The position numbers were made by a program, and so were the translations under genes. Shown piece after piece: positions 15,928 to 26,238 of a DNA stretch of 64,000 nucleotides. Position 1 is the first letter of the stretch. Each line of letters starts with the position of its first letter. The notes below the pieces were generated by a model. It searched no databases. It worked only from the letters and a program-made list of their open reading frames with translations, and was not told the origin of the DNA. The stretch comes from Fictibacillus arsenicus (lineage in GTDB: Bacteria > Bacillota > Bacilli > Bacillales > Fictibacillaceae). The stretch covers positions 1,381,484 to 1,445,483 of the forward strand of contig NZ_MQMF01000001.1 of assembly GCF_001999465.1 (NCBI RefSeq), written 5' to 3'.

Positions 15928-16476
15928 TTATAGTTTCGGATACACGACGGTTCCATCTTCTTCAATGATTGGCATGGCGCCCCACTTCCCCAATTCATGA
16001 CGTACTATCCCAGGATTCCCTTTGGAATCAGGTATGAGATGGAGCACTTCCCATCCATTTGCCTGCAGCACGTTACTGATGAGAAGACGGTGGCATCTTG
16101 CCGGATGATGTTCTGAACACATGTAGACGAGAGTCCTTTCTTTGGCCTGTTCCTTAAGCAGTTCCAAAGCATACTGAAAATCATCCGTCAGTGTGTAATT
16201 CGCATAGTTTTGAAAAGAGCGATTATTCCACCCTTCGTTCAATTGCTCACCTACCAGTCCCGACATTTTCCTTCTGCCGCCAAGACCGGGAAAATGGTGA
16301 TAGTGAATCCCCGCTTCTTTCAGCCACTGGTCCATGTTTTCTTTTTTAAAGTGTGAACTCCTGCGACTTGCAGGAAATGCCCGGACATCTGCCACAAAGC
16401 TGATTTCTGCTGCTCCCAACAACTTCAAAAATTGTTCTTTCGAATGGTTATAATGTCCAATCGTATATACTTTCAT
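15928..16476 (-). CDS. DUF488 domain protein
   Basis: A 182-residue member of the DUF488 family. The family features are the KVYTIGHYNHS start, the VADVRAFPASRRSSHFK segment, and the CSEHHPARCHR motif with two cysteines and several histidines that probably bind metal or nucleic acid. No biochemical function is established as far as I know. The second of two close ATGs (16476) is preferred because AGGGAG lies 6 bases upstream. It is followed by an apparently gene-free stretch with GC-rich inverted segments near 15835-15905. Confidence 0.78.
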   Translation of the reverse strand: MKVYTIGHYNHSKEQFLKLLGAAEISFVADVRAFPASRRSSHFKKENMDQWLKEAGIHYHHFPGLGGRRKMSGLVGEQLNEGWNNRSFQNYANYTLTDDFQYALELLKEQAKERTLVYMCSEHHPARCHRLLISNVLQANGWEVLHLIPDSKGNPGIVRHELGKWGAMPIIEEDGTVVYPKL

Positions 16477-16615
16477 ATTCATCTCCCTAACTAAAATGCC
16501 ACATCTAAAATTACCCTTATTAGATGAAAATGAATCAAAGGAACGATTCTTATAGCTGGGGTCTGGCGCCTGTGTTCAGATTAAACTACTAGTACTTAAA
16601 TATCACTTAACCACC

Positions 16616-17095
16616 CTACTTGTGGTATGGTTCATTCCGATTAATGCGAAAAGCCCTATATATCTGCTCTACTAACACGAGCTTCATTAGCTGGTGTGGA
16701 TACGTAATTTTTCCGAATGAAATTTTTTCATTAGCCCGCTTCATTACGGCATCACTAAGTCCAAGTGATCCTCCAATAACAAATGCCACTTTACTCTTCC
16801 CGTACGTTGCCAGCTTGTCCAAATTATCTGCCAGATCTTTTGAAGAAATGGCTTTTCCCTCAATGGCCATTGCGATGACATGAACATCTTGTCCGATTTT
16901 CGCTAGAATCCTTTCACCTTCTGCATTTTTCACCATGATCATTTCCTGGTCACTTAACGTTTCAGGTGCTTTTTCATCGGGAACTTCTATAATATCTATC
17001 TTTGTGTAAGGTCCAAGCCTTTTTAAGTATTCGTCTATTCCTTGTTTTAAGTATTTTTCTTTTAGCTTCCCTACGGAAACAATTGATATATTCAC
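16616..17095 (-). CDS. rlmH: 23S rRNA pseudouridine-1915 N3-methyltransferase RlmH
   Basis: A 159-residue SPOUT-class methyltransferase, the normal length for the family, acting on pseudouridine 1915 of 23S rRNA. The SAM-binding knot is visible as [16 protein letters not shown], and the conserved C-terminus is [23 protein letters not shown]. The start is GTG after AAAGGAG with a 10-base spacer. It sits, as in B. subtilis (yydA), at the end of the walRK-htrC region. Confidence 0.95.
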   Translation of the reverse strand: MNISIVSVGKLKEKYLKQGIDEYLKRLGPYTKIDIIEVPDEKAPETLSDQEMIMVKNAEGERILAKIGQDVHVIAMAIEGKAISSKDLADNLDKLATYGKSKVAFVIGGSLGLSDAVMKRANEKISFGKITYPHQLMKLVLVEQIYRAFRINRNEPYHK

Positions 17096-17122
17096 TTGTT
17101 GAAAACTCCTTTTCGAAATAAG

Positions 17123-17367
17123 TTATCCCCAGAACTTATCCACATATGCACAATTAAGCCCATATATTGTAGGCGTTCATATGTTCGATACTTTATATAC
17201 ACCTGCTTCATTACAGTATTCACATGTTGTTGATAACTCATCTTTCTCTGTTAGTAACTCTACAACTGGAGCTGTTTCAAACTCATCCACAATGATGTCA
17301 ATCGCAAGCTCCGCATGCTCTTTACAGCAAATAATCTTCATTTCACAATTCTCCTTACTTATCCACA
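17123..17367. promoter_or_regulatory. DnaA-box group upstream of rlmH
   Basis: Two perfect TTATCCACA boxes (17136-17144 and 17359-17367) and a one-mismatch TTATCCCCA (17123-17131) flank and overlap the CxxH/CxxC gene. In B. subtilis a DnaA-box cluster at the equivalent yydA locus helps restrain initiation. This looks like the same site conserved. Confidence 0.55.
17177..17341 (-). CDS. CxxH/CxxC protein, small putative zinc protein
   Basis: A 54-residue protein beginning MKIICCKEHAELAIDIIVDEF and ending with CEYC, the paired motifs of the Bacillus CxxH/CxxC family that lies beside rlmH. It probably binds one metal ion, and the function is unknown. ATG at 17341 is preferred over the upstream in-frame start because AAGGAG is properly placed. 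A consensus DnaA box lies at 17359-17367, just upstream of its ribosome site. Confidence 0.8.
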   Translation of the reverse strand: MKIICCKEHAELAIDIIVDEFETAPVVELLTEKDELSTTCEYCNEAGVYKVSNI

Positions 17368-17461
17368 ATTCTCTATCTTACACTACCGAATTCTTTTTCT
17401 TCTGTAAACGATATACACGTAAAAAGTAGTCCACATATAGCGTTTTGTATACAAAATAAAA

Positions 17462-17485
17462 ACAGGAGGTTCATCACCCCCTGCT
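17462..17485 (-). terminator. Terminator of htrC
   Basis: Minus strand arms GCAGGGGG and CCTCCTG with a short loop, followed by TTTTTATTTT. Confidence 0.75.
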
Positions 17486-17494
17486 CCTATTATT

Positions 17495-18703
17495 TTATGT
17501 TTGCTTACCTAATTCAACTTTAGCTGTTTGTTTTTTACCATCGCGATAAAAAACAACTTCGACTTCTTCACCAATTTTTGTTTTTGTATAAAGGAATTTA
17601 CGAAGAGCGATCGGATCATTGATCTTTTCGCCGTCCATTTCAACGATAACATCCATTTCTTTAATGCCAGCTCGTGCAGCTGGAGATGTTGGCGTGATCT
17701 CCATAACGACAATGCCGCCTTTTACACTGTCTGGGATCTTTAATGTCTGTTCACGATGGTAAGTATTTACCTGTGATAGAGGAATGATATTTACTCCTAA
17801 GAATGGTCTTCGTACTTCTCCGTACTTTTCAAGATCCTCAATAATGGGTCTTGCTACATCTGACGGAATCGCAAATCCTATTCCTTCTACTTCCTGCTGA
17901 GCTATTTTTGATGAATTAATCCCAATTACCTGTCCGGCTATATTAATGAGTGCTCCGCCGCTGTTTCCGGGGTTGATTGCTGCATCAGTCTGAATGACTT
18001 CAGCCTGCCAATCCGGATTGCCATCTTGATCTAGATCTACTGGAATAGAACGGTCGGCACTTGAGACAATCCCTTGGGTGACTGATCCTGGAAAATTGCC
18101 TAGCGGGTTTCCAATTGCAATTGCAGGTTCTCCCCGTTTTAAGTCTCCAGATGTACCAAACTCAGCTACATCCTTGATTTTGCTTCCATCGATTTCTACA
18201 ACCGCTAAGTCCATTAAAGGATCTGTACCGCGAAGTGTCCCTTTCAGCTTTGTTCCATTGCTTAAAGTGATTTCGATCTGGCTCGCATCAGCTACCACAT
18301 GATCGTTTGTTACAACGTACGCTTTATTGCCTTCTTTTTTATAAATAACTCCTGATCCAGTACCTGCTGGCTGCTGGCTCCAAAAATCGGTTTGCTGAAT
18401 GTTCACCACTTCTACCACTGCATCCGATGCTTTGTCTACTGCATCGGTTACGTTTGTAGTAAGATCCACATCCACGTTTCTCTCAATCGCGTTTTCATCA
18501 GCACCAAGACCGTTTTCTTCTTCATTTGAAGGATACAGGTTATCCGGAAGCAAACCTGCGCCTCCTAGTGCTGGCACTGTAAATAATACTAGTAAACCGC
18601 CCAGAATCGCTCCTAGCAAAGCTGGTAGAAACTTACCTCCGCGATTTCCTTTTTGTCGAGATGAGGATTCATGATCTCCATCATAATAACCCATGTAAGT
18701 CAT
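17495..18703 (-). CDS. htrC: HtrA-like membrane-anchored serine protease
   Basis: A 402-residue DegP/HtrA-family protease. A cytoplasmic N-terminus is followed by one membrane anchor (residues ~25-50), an acidic linker, a trypsin-like domain with the triad H135 (NDHV), D165 (DLAVV) and S248 (GNSGG), and a C-terminal PDZ domain (~300-395). It degrades or refolds damaged exported proteins at the outer membrane face. ATG at 18703 is chosen because GAAAGGA precedes it by 6 bases. It is the last gene of the wal block, as B. subtilis yyxA/htrC is. Confidence 0.92.
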   Translation of the reverse strand: MTYMGYYDGDHESSSRQKGNRGGKFLPALLGAILGGLLVLFTVPALGGAGLLPDNLYPSNEEENGLGADENAIERNVDVDLTTNVTDAVDKASDAVVEVVNIQQTDFWSQQPAGTGSGVIYKKEGNKAYVVTNDHVVADASQIEITLSNGTKLKGTLRGTDPLMDLAVVEIDGSKIKDVAEFGTSGDLKRGEPAIAIGNPLGNFPGSVTQGIVSSADRSIPVDLDQDGNPDWQAEVIQTDAAINPGNSGGALINIAGQVIGINSSKIAQQEVEGIGFAIPSDVARPIIEDLEKYGEVRRPFLGVNIIPLSQVNTYHREQTLKIPDSVKGGIVVMEITPTSPAARAGIKEMDVIVEMDGEKINDPIALRKFLYTKTKIGEEVEVVFYRDGKKQTAKVELGKQT

Positions 18704-18851
18704 CACCGTTCCTTTCAACAATGAAGTGTTCGAATTCATAACCCATTATAAGTAATAAGTCCTTAAATTATGGACATTTTGGGTTATTTTTCATAATTTC
18801 CCACACTTATTGTTATTTCCTGAAACGGTTTACTTTAAACAAGTAAGTTAT

Positions 18852-19649
18852 TTAAACGACTGCCAGCTTTGTTGGCTGACTCGCATCTGTATCATGTAAA
18901 ATAACTTGATCTCCAGTCGAGATATCATGGGTTTTCAATGTTTGCTCCACTGCAAGACGAGCGATGTCCTTCATATTGTTATCTTTGCTAAGATGAGCTA
19001 AATAGATATGCTTAGTCCCGTCACCGATTACATCAGCAAGAGCATGACCGCAATCTTCGTTCGAGATATGTCCATGGTCTCCTAGAATACGGCGCTTAAT
19101 GTTCCAAGGGTATCTCCCCATCATCAGCATATTGATATCATGGTTTGATTCTATAACAAGAGAATGACTATCCCTTATAATCCCTTTCATACGGTCGCTC
19201 ACATAGCCTGTATCGGTCATTAAAGCTAGTTTCCTGCCATTATGATGAAACACATAGAACATCGGCTCAGCAGCGTCATGAGAGACGCCAAATGACTCTA
19301 CTTCTAAATCATTAAATGTTTTGACCGTTTCCATCTCAAACTCAAACTTCTGTTCCGTGTTTACTTCCCCAATTAGGCCATTCATTGCGTTCCACGTGTT
19401 TTTATTTGCATAGATAGGCAGCTTAAACTTTCGTGCCAGGACACCCAGCCCTTTGATATGGTCGCTGTGTTCATGAGTGACTAATACACCGTCGATATCT
19501 CCCACTTCTCCACAAGCGGCTTTTTCAAAAAGAATCTGTATCTGCTTAGCGCTGAGTCCAGCATCAACAAGCAGTCTTGTTTTCTCTGTTTCTACGTAAA
19601 TCGCGTTCCCCGAGCTCCCGCTGGCGAGAACGCTAAATTTTAAACTCAT
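18852..19649 (-). CDS. walJ: Metallo-beta-lactamase-fold exonuclease/hydrolase WalJ (YycJ)
   Basis: A 265-residue MBL-fold protein that carries the metal motif HEHSDH (residues 59-64). It is linked in Firmicutes to coordination of replication with cell-wall control, and homologs show nuclease activity. ATG at 19649 gives the family length (B. subtilis about 264). A longer frame to 19712 would overlap walI and lacks a better ribosome site; AAAGGA precedes the chosen start. It is the fifth gene of the walRKHIJ operon. Confidence 0.92.
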   Translation of the reverse strand: MSLKFSVLASGSSGNAIYVETEKTRLLVDAGLSAKQIQILFEKAACGEVGDIDGVLVTHEHSDHIKGLGVLARKFKLPIYANKNTWNAMNGLIGEVNTEQKFEFEMETVKTFNDLEVESFGVSHDAAEPMFYVFHHNGRKLALMTDTGYVSDRMKGIIRDSHSLVIESNHDINMLMMGRYPWNIKRRILGDHGHISNEDCGHALADVIGDGTKHIYLAHLSKDNNMKDIARLAVEQTLKTHDISTGDQVILHDTDASQPTKLAVV

Positions 19650-19665
19650 AACCGCATGTTCCTTT

Positions 19666-20511
19666 CTACTCCTCTTTTTCAGATAACACTTGAATGGAAC
19701 TGTCAGTTGCATTGACTAAATATTGTCCGTTCTCTGTTTCAATCAGCCAGGTTGGTGCATAAACCTGAAGATCCCCTACACCTACAAGACTGTAATATCC
19801 TAGTTTGATATTTTTAATTTTATGGCCTTTTTTTAAGTGGCTAGTATCTAATAAACGTCCTAATGCTTTTTTGGGAGTAATGATTTCTTGAAAGGCACCT
19901 TGACGCATAATTCCTAAATACGTTTGTGTGAATTCCGTTAAGTTCCCTTTATCGTCGAGTTTGAATTTAATCATACCATTTGGTGCTTCATAATCTAGTT
20001 CTGAACCTTTTGGAGTTTCAAAGTTAGCAGTATTATAAAAAATTGGCTTTTCTAGGTAAACCTGGTTAAACCAGATGATCTTTTCTTCCTTGTCCCATTC
20101 ATAAAATCTGTAATCTTTGCCTCGAGTCACGTTTTCTTCCAAGAATTTTCCTAACTCATCGATGAGATCTTTTGTATCCTTTTCAGGAAGATCAATTGGT
20201 TCTTCCAGCTTATAATGCAGTGTAATATCCGTGCTGGCATCCTCATCAAGTGAAATGTTTTTTGAACTTAGTTCTTGCTCTTCTTCCGTAAATTTGTAGC
20301 GCTGAGCACTAATTAAAGTCTGTTCAGCTTTGTATTTTGGAAGTTTATCCTGATATGAGATTTTATTGATCGCTAACCTTTCTTCTAAAGGCTGTTCCGA
20401 AAGATAGGCAATATTGTTTATATCGTTTTTTTGGTAGAGCTGGTAACCCAGAAACAAGTTCAAGACAAGAAAGGTAAGGATAAAGATGCTTTTTGTTTTC
20501 TTCCAATCCAA
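19666..20511 (-). CDS. walI: WalK regulator WalI (YycI)
   Basis: A 281-residue bitopic membrane protein with one N-terminal TM helix (residues ~8-25) and an extracellular YycI domain. With WalH it forms a membrane complex that holds WalK activity down in B. subtilis. The start is TTG, immediately abutting the walH stop codon, which implies translational coupling. Confidence 0.92.
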   Translation of the reverse strand: MDWKKTKSIFILTFLVLNLFLGYQLYQKNDINNIAYLSEQPLEERLAINKISYQDKLPKYKAEQTLISAQRYKFTEEEQELSSKNISLDEDASTDITLHYKLEEPIDLPEKDTKDLIDELGKFLEENVTRGKDYRFYEWDKEEKIIWFNQVYLEKPIFYNTANFETPKGSELDYEAPNGMIKFKLDDKGNLTEFTQTYLGIMRQGAFQEIITPKKALGRLLDTSHLKKGHKIKNIKLGYYSLVGVGDLQVYAPTWLIETENGQYLVNATDSSIQVLSEKEE

Positions 20512-21921
20512 TTAAAACCCTTCCTCTCTGTCTTCTTTAAATAATGGCTCCCAGCCTTTTATGTCATAATTAATAAACCACTGCGGTTCAAGCATATAGA
20601 TATGAGGTTCACGCTTTTTCATGGTATATCCGATGCGAATGTCCTTAATATAGTTGGTGTTATAATCAGATTCTTTCAGTTTATTTATAACTGAGTCTCC
20701 AGATTGTATAGTAACTTCTTCTGTTAATGAAGAAGGAATGGACGTCTCGCTTAAATCCAGCTGAACTAAAGATCGTTCATATTCCTGCAATTCGTTTTCG
20801 TACCAAGTTAAACTCATTTGTATTTCTGGATCGAGTACAGGGAGGTTTTCAACAAACAGCCAAAAGTCAGTTGTATAGGTACCTATATTCCATAAAATAT
20901 ATGGATTTCCCCAGCCCGCATGAGTATTAATATAGTCTATCGATTGAAAGAGCGGTGAGATTTGGGTTGTATTCGGATTTGCGGATCCAGCAAAATTTGT
21001 ATACGTAAAACGATTTTGCAGGATTTTAACGACCATTGCTGCTGTTCCATCCGCATACGTTATTTCATTATCGCTTGTTGCACTCTTTACAGCTTGTGGA
21101 TCTTTAAAGAGGGCTTTCTTATACAATTCATACGTGTCTTCGTTTGTCGCTCTAGAAATATAGTTATATTTGTTAAGTTCCAGCTTGTTTTTCGGGAAGT
21201 AGAACCTTTGCTGAATTTCATTCTGGCCATCGTCATTCCTCTGTTCAATATCATAAGAAAGATAAGGAACCAGACTGCTATTGGCAACCATATCATCAAT
21301 GTCATTTATTAATGGAAGCAGCGCATTATTAGAAGCTTTAATCTTTTGCATCTTCTTTGACTGATAGGATACTAAATATCCTTCTATACTGCCTGAAGAA
21401 TCACTTTTGTAAAGAAAGATCCTGTCGACGTATTGCGGTTTGCTTGCCGTAATTTCCGATTCAAAAGAGAATACTTCTTTATAGATTTCTTGTGTCATTT
21501 CTACAGGATAAATAACTTCGATGTATTGGTGATCAGTTTCTTTTATCAATTTGTCTTCAGGGTCAAACGGCAGAGTTCTTGTACCGGGTTCAATAATAAA
21601 CTTAGTTTCTTTTAATGTGTTGTGAAATTTTTCTATTACATTATTAGCCTCTGCCCCATATAACTTGCTCCCGTTATGATAGATAACTTGCGTTGGATTG
21701 ACTACGTCTTGAATTTCCGCCGGATCATCTACTTCTTGTTTTTTTACGGTCCGCGCGTCTTCTAAAAATGGATAGCTTGGTTTAAACGTCCATAGACTCC
21801 AAGTTAGTACAAGGCTTAATAAAATAAGCGCAGTTAGTGTAACCGATTTGATAAGTTCATAGTTCTCACGGAAAAGAGTAATTATTTTTCTGGTATTTGT
21901 AATCCATTTTAACCAATTCAT
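20512..21921 (-). CDS. walH: WalK regulator WalH (YycH)
   Basis: A 469-residue protein with one TM helix (~residues 24-45) and a large extracellular YycH domain. It partners WalI in controlling WalK. Its start codon overlaps the walK stop by 4 bases (ATGA), so the two are translationally coupled. Confidence 0.92.
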   Translation of the reverse strand: MNWLKWITNTRKIITLFRENYELIKSVTLTALILLSLVLTWSLWTFKPSYPFLEDARTVKKQEVDDPAEIQDVVNPTQVIYHNGSKLYGAEANNVIEKFHNTLKETKFIIEPGTRTLPFDPEDKLIKETDHQYIEVIYPVEMTQEIYKEVFSFESEITASKPQYVDRIFLYKSDSSGSIEGYLVSYQSKKMQKIKASNNALLPLINDIDDMVANSSLVPYLSYDIEQRNDDGQNEIQQRFYFPKNKLELNKYNYISRATNEDTYELYKKALFKDPQAVKSATSDNEITYADGTAAMVVKILQNRFTYTNFAGSANPNTTQISPLFQSIDYINTHAGWGNPYILWNIGTYTTDFWLFVENLPVLDPEIQMSLTWYENELQEYERSLVQLDLSETSIPSSLTEEVTIQSGDSVINKLKESDYNTNYIKDIRIGYTMKKREPHIYMLEPQWFINYDIKGWEPLFKEDREEGF

Positions 21922-23753
21922 CGCTGCCCCTCCCTAACTTTTCTTAAAGGAAGAGTAAAATGTATCGTCGTTCCTTGTCCCCATTCACTTTCTGCCCAAA
22001 TATCCCCGCCATGTGCAAGAACAATTTCTTTTGCGATCGCAAGACCAAGTCCTGTACCGCCAAGGTCTCTGGAACGAGCACGGTCGACACGGAAAAAGCG
22101 GTCGAAAATTTTAGACACGTTATTTTTCGGTATCCCTACACCTTGATCAGAAATACTTACTTTTACTTTTCTTCCGGTGATTGCAACAGCAACTGTTATC
22201 GTACCGCCTTCAGGAGAGTATTTCATTGCATTAGAAATGATATTATCTAACACCTGAGTCATTTTATCTGTATCTAACTGAACAGGTATCACATTGTCAG
22301 GGAGAGAACGGGACAGTTCAATGTTCTCCTTCTCAAGCATCTCAAACCGCTCAATAATACCATCCAGGAAATCTACTAAATCAATTTCACGGAAATTAAA
22401 CCGATAGTCTTTGCTGTCCATTTTTGATAACTGAAGCAAATCGGTAACGAGACGGATCATACGCTCTGTTTCGTTTTGAGTCACCTCTAAAAAGCGCGGT
22501 GCTATGTTTTCATCCTGCCATGCACCATCCGCAAGAGCTTCCAGGTAGCTCCTCATCGTAGTAAGCGGTGTTCTTAATTCATGTGATACGTTAAAAACGA
22601 ACTCTCTTCGTTCATTATCAATCTGTTCTTGTTCCGTAACATCATGTAATACACAAATTAGACCGTTAATCGGACCATCGTCTTTTTGGATCGTTGAAAA
22701 ATTTGCTCGAACAACATAATGAAGATCATCCGTACTGAAATCGAGCAGCATGGATTCATATTCGTTATAGAGCTCTTCCCACGTGTAATTTGTATTTAAT
22801 CGCAATAGCTCCATCAGTGATGTACCAAGAGCGTTCTGTCTTGAAATATTCAGCATTTCTTCCGCCCGGTCATTCATTAGAATGATCGCTCCATCCCGGT
22901 CGGTTGCGATTACTCCATCTGTCATATAGGTTAAGACCGAACGAAGTTTTCTTCTTTCACTCTCTGTAATAGCTGTCGCTTCCTGAAGTTTTTTCGTCAG
23001 GTTATTAAACGTCATCGCGAGTTGACCGATCTCATCATCTCCATAAAGCTGTACTTTACGGGAAAAGTCACCTCTTGCCATAACGAGGGCCTGTTTTCTC
23101 ATATCCGCCATCGGACGCGTTATCGTCCGCGCCAAAAAGACACCAAGAAGTCCTGTAATAATAAGGGCTATTACAGTACCGGTAACTAAAATATTATTAA
23201 TTCGCTGTATTTGTTTAAAAATGCTCTCAATCGATGCTTCTAAATAGATTGCACCGATGGTTGGTCCATTGTTGTCAATTTTAATCGGCTTAGCAAGAAC
23301 CATCACCCGCTCGCCTTCGGGAGTCAGCATGACCTCGTCATCCACTGTCCCTTCAAGCGCAAGTTTGATTTTTGGATTAAAGCTGACCTGGCCTAGTAAT
23401 CTAGGATTGCTGCTTGCTAGCACAGTGCCCTCTTTATTAAGAACCTGAACTTCTTTTTCTTCGAATTCCTCGTCAATTAACGCTTGAATATCACCTTCAA
23501 GCGTTTTTTCAGGTTCTGTCCCATCTTCTGTTTTTTGATCTTTGTAGCTCTTTTCGTCCTTCATTTTTTGCTCAATATTAAACTCCAGCAAATTCACTCT
23601 GTCATAAAGTGATTTTGTGAAGTTCTGTCGCAGATCCGTCTCTAAATTGTTAATAAAATAGACGCTGATTACCTGCATGGCTATTAATATGAGCAAAACA
23701 TAAATCAATACAAATTTCACATGTATTGATTTAAAAAAATTGACTTTATCCAT
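21918..23753 (-). CDS. walK: Cell-wall sensor histidine kinase WalK (YycG)
   Basis: A 611-residue essential sensor kinase controlling autolysins. Order: TM1 (~12-33), extracellular PAS/Cache domain (~35-180), TM2 (~187-207), HAMP, cytoplasmic PAS (~265-375), HisKA with the phospho-accepting H391 in NVSHELRTPL, then HATPase_c with its N, G1 and G2 boxes. A charged insertion (KSYKDQKTEDGTEPEKT) lies in the extracellular domain. It follows walR by 5 bases. Confidence 0.96.
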   Translation of the reverse strand: MDKVNFFKSIHVKFVLIYVLLILIAMQVISVYFINNLETDLRQNFTKSLYDRVNLLEFNIEQKMKDEKSYKDQKTEDGTEPEKTLEGDIQALIDEEFEEKEVQVLNKEGTVLASSNPRLLGQVSFNPKIKLALEGTVDDEVMLTPEGERVMVLAKPIKIDNNGPTIGAIYLEASIESIFKQIQRINNILVTGTVIALIITGLLGVFLARTITRPMADMRKQALVMARGDFSRKVQLYGDDEIGQLAMTFNNLTKKLQEATAITESERRKLRSVLTYMTDGVIATDRDGAIILMNDRAEEMLNISRQNALGTSLMELLRLNTNYTWEELYNEYESMLLDFSTDDLHYVVRANFSTIQKDDGPINGLICVLHDVTEQEQIDNERREFVFNVSHELRTPLTTMRSYLEALADGAWQDENIAPRFLEVTQNETERMIRLVTDLLQLSKMDSKDYRFNFREIDLVDFLDGIIERFEMLEKENIELSRSLPDNVIPVQLDTDKMTQVLDNIISNAMKYSPEGGTITVAVAITGRKVKVSISDQGVGIPKNNVSKIFDRFFRVDRARSRDLGGTGLGLAIAKEIVLAHGGDIWAESEWGQGTTIHFTLPLRKVREGQR

Positions 23754-23758
23754 GATGA

Positions 23759-24463
23759 TTACTCCTGGTCAGGATTTCTTAGGTAATACCCCACTCCGCG
23801 TCTAGTAATGATCCACAATGGGTGACTCGGATTATCTTCCACTTTTTCACGCAGACGGCGCACCGTAACGTCGACAGTACGGACATCACCGAAATAATCA
23901 TAGCCCCAAACTGTCTGCAGCAAGTGTTCACGAGTCATTACTTGGCCGATATGTTTAGCTAAATAATGAAGCAGTTCAAACTCCCGATGTGTCAGTTCTA
24001 TCGTTTCTCCGCGCTTTGTAACAATATAAGCGTCAGGATGTATCGTAAGAGAACCAATGGTAATTTCGTTGTTCTCATCTACCTCGCGCTCAGACTCCTG
24101 CTGATGGCGTCGCAGATTGGCTTTAACGCGTGCGATCAGCTCGCGTGTGCTGAAAGGCTTCGTTACATAATCGTCTGCACCAAGCTCAAGTCCAAGTACT
24201 TTATCAATTTCCGAATCTTTTGCAGTCAGCATAATGATCGGCATATCGTATTTTTTGCGTATCTCACGGCATACTTCCATACCATCTTTCAATGGAAGCA
24301 TGATATCGAGCAGAATCATGTCTGGCTTCTCTTTTTCAACCTTTTCCAGCGCATTGATGCCATCGTATGCACACATAACCGTGAAGCCTTCTTTTTCAAG
24401 ATTAAACTGCAGAATATCTGCAATCGGTTTTTCATCATCCACAACGAGAATTTTCTTATCCAT
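23759..24463 (-). CDS. walR: Response regulator WalR (YycF)
   Basis: A 234-residue OmpR-type regulator. The receiver domain carries phospho-acceptor D53 (MILLDIMLP) with acidic D9/D10 and K102-type conserved residues, and is followed by a C-terminal winged helix that recognises paired TGTWAH boxes. The start is ATG after AAAGGAG. It is the first gene of the walRKHIJ operon. Confidence 0.96.
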   Translation of the reverse strand: MDKKILVVDDEKPIADILQFNLEKEGFTVMCAYDGINALEKVEKEKPDMILLDIMLPLKDGMEVCREIRKKYDMPIIMLTAKDSEIDKVLGLELGADDYVTKPFSTRELIARVKANLRRHQQESEREVDENNEITIGSLTIHPDAYIVTKRGETIELTHREFELLHYLAKHIGQVMTREHLLQTVWGYDYFGDVRTVDVTVRRLREKVEDNPSHPLWIITRRGVGYYLRNPDQE

Positions 24464-24611
24464 GGGAACGCTCCTTTTTTCGGAAACTCTATTTTAATGA
24501 AAGCCTGAATGAATTTTGAATTTTAGTATTGTATAAAATGCTGTATCTCTACTATTTTATCATAAGTGAAACTTTCTCCATAATACCGGGAAAACCTTTA
24601 AATTCAAATAA

Positions 24612-24647
24612 GAAAAACCTCCCAGGAAAAAATCTTTCCCAGGAGGC
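24612..24647 (-). terminator. Terminator between the M23 peptidase gene and walR
   Basis: Minus strand arms CCTCCTGGGAAA and TTTCCTGGGAGG followed by TTTTTC. It separates the peptidase transcript from walR. Confidence 0.85.
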
Positions 24648-24660
24648 ACTGCGCTTATTT

Positions 24661-26112
24661 TTACAGATAGTCTTCAGGGTTTTGCAGCACTCCGTTTTTA
24701 TATACCTCAAAGTGCAGATGAACACCTGTTGACTGCCCAGTTGATCCCATAACACCAATTTTAGAACCCTTTTGCACAACATCCCCCGTTGATACAGAAA
24801 GGGAACTTAAATGTGCATAGATCGTTCTCATTCCATTATTATGGTTGATGATGATTTTGTTTCCGTAATCTCCATCCCATCCTGCAAACGCAACGGTTCC
24901 GTTATCTGCTGCAAGAATAGATCGATTCGATGGACGGGCAATATCCATTCCTTTATGCTGGCGTCCCCAGCGTGATCCCATATGACTGGAGATGTAACCT
25001 CCAACAGCTGGCCACGAAAGCTGGCCTGTTCCTTTTGAAGGGATTATTTTCGTTCCGATCTTCTGAATCTCTGTTACCGGCGCTTTCACCTGCTCTTGGT
25101 TCAAAATATCTTTTTGGATCGTTTTACCGTTCGTTTTTCTAACGGTATACGTAATATCCTCTAATCCTTTTTGACCTTTTTGAACGATTTTCGTTTCGCC
25201 TTTTTCAAGCGTACTATCTTCTTGTTTTTCTATTTTAAAAGGTATCTCATTTTGAGTTCGAGTTGCTTCATAGACAAGTACTTGTGTAAAAGGTTTCTTC
25301 TCTGTAACCGTTACTTTTTCACCTCCATGGATAACGGGTACTAACACAAGACGCGGATTTAGCGTGAAAAACTGATCCATTGTCAGATGATACTTTTCCG
25401 TAATGCCTTCTACCGTTTCACCTTCTTGAATGATGTGTTCCTTCTTCTGAAGCGTTCCTTCCTTAATACGAGTGATCGCTTCATCAACTGAAACCAATTC
25501 ACTTAAAGAGGTTTGAGCTTTTCTAACTAAAATTGGCGATGAAAAGTCTATGTCTACTACTTTACTTTCCCCTGCCTGCAGTTCAGGAATTTCAACTTCC
25601 TTATCTTCAGCTTTATTTTTTTCAATGGCGTCCAGTTCCTCTTTTGAAACATGCTCCAGCTTCATTTTCAGTAGAATGTCTTCCGCTTCTTTTTCACTGG
25701 ATACATAGGCTACAGTTTGTCCATCTATCACGAGACGGTAAGCTTCTAATGAGACTGACAGCGTTTTCGATAACGCTTCTCTTGCAGCTTCATTATCAAA
25801 TTGTGGTCTAAACATCTTTTCTGGCTTAAGTTCAATAGATTCGTTTAATGTAAAAGCAAAAGCACCTTTTTTACCTTTTGCATTTTGAATATATTGTTCT
25901 ACAGTCCGGTCCACGACGCTTTTTTCACGAACTGTGCCGATTTTCTTCCCATCTACATAGACATGGAAAACGGTCTTGATTAATTGGTTATCGTCATGAT
26001 GCGCATATGTTACCGATGAATTCATCGTAAAAGTTGTTAGTAATAGGATAACCGCCACAAAAAATGGCACTGTCTTTTTTATAAATCTTTCAGTGGTTTT
26101 TCGATTTTGCAC
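24661..26112 (-). CDS. Exported M23 peptidoglycan endopeptidase with LysM and G5 domains
   Basis: A 483-residue secreted cell-wall hydrolase. A signal/anchor segment (~12-33) is followed by an alpha/beta region, LysM (~225-269, peptidoglycan binding), G5 (~272-354) and the M23 catalytic domain (~365-483). The metal ligands and catalytic histidines are H386, D390, H434, H465 and H467. It should cleave stem-peptide cross-links. It lies just upstream of walR and carries a WalR-type box in front of its promoter, so it is probably a WalR target. Confidence 0.9.
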   Translation of the reverse strand: MQNRKTTERFIKKTVPFFVAVILLLTTFTMNSSVTYAHHDDNQLIKTVFHVYVDGKKIGTVREKSVVDRTVEQYIQNAKGKKGAFAFTLNESIELKPEKMFRPQFDNEAAREALSKTLSVSLEAYRLVIDGQTVAYVSSEKEAEDILLKMKLEHVSKEELDAIEKNKAEDKEVEIPELQAGESKVVDIDFSSPILVRKAQTSLSELVSVDEAITRIKEGTLQKKEHIIQEGETVEGITEKYHLTMDQFFTLNPRLVLVPVIHGGEKVTVTEKKPFTQVLVYEATRTQNEIPFKIEKQEDSTLEKGETKIVQKGQKGLEDITYTVRKTNGKTIQKDILNQEQVKAPVTEIQKIGTKIIPSKGTGQLSWPAVGGYISSHMGSRWGRQHKGMDIARPSNRSILAADNGTVAFAGWDGDYGNKIIINHNNGMRTIYAHLSSLSVSTGDVVQKGSKIGVMGSTGQSTGVHLHFEVYKNGVLQNPEDYL

Positions 26113-26194
26113 GTTCTAGTTCCCCCTAAAGATCCTCTGCTATATCTAAGCTAAGTCTATTGTCCTATGACAAAATTCTCCTTAATCCTTTTGT

Positions 26195-26224
26195 ATCCTA
26201 TCACAATGAACTTCAATTTGTCAG
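26195..26224 (-). promoter_or_regulatory. Candidate promoter of the M23 peptidase gene
   Basis: Minus strand CTGACA (26224-26219), an 18-base spacer and TAGGAT (26200-26195). Confidence 0.45.
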
Positions 26225-26238
26225 AATTTCACGTATTT

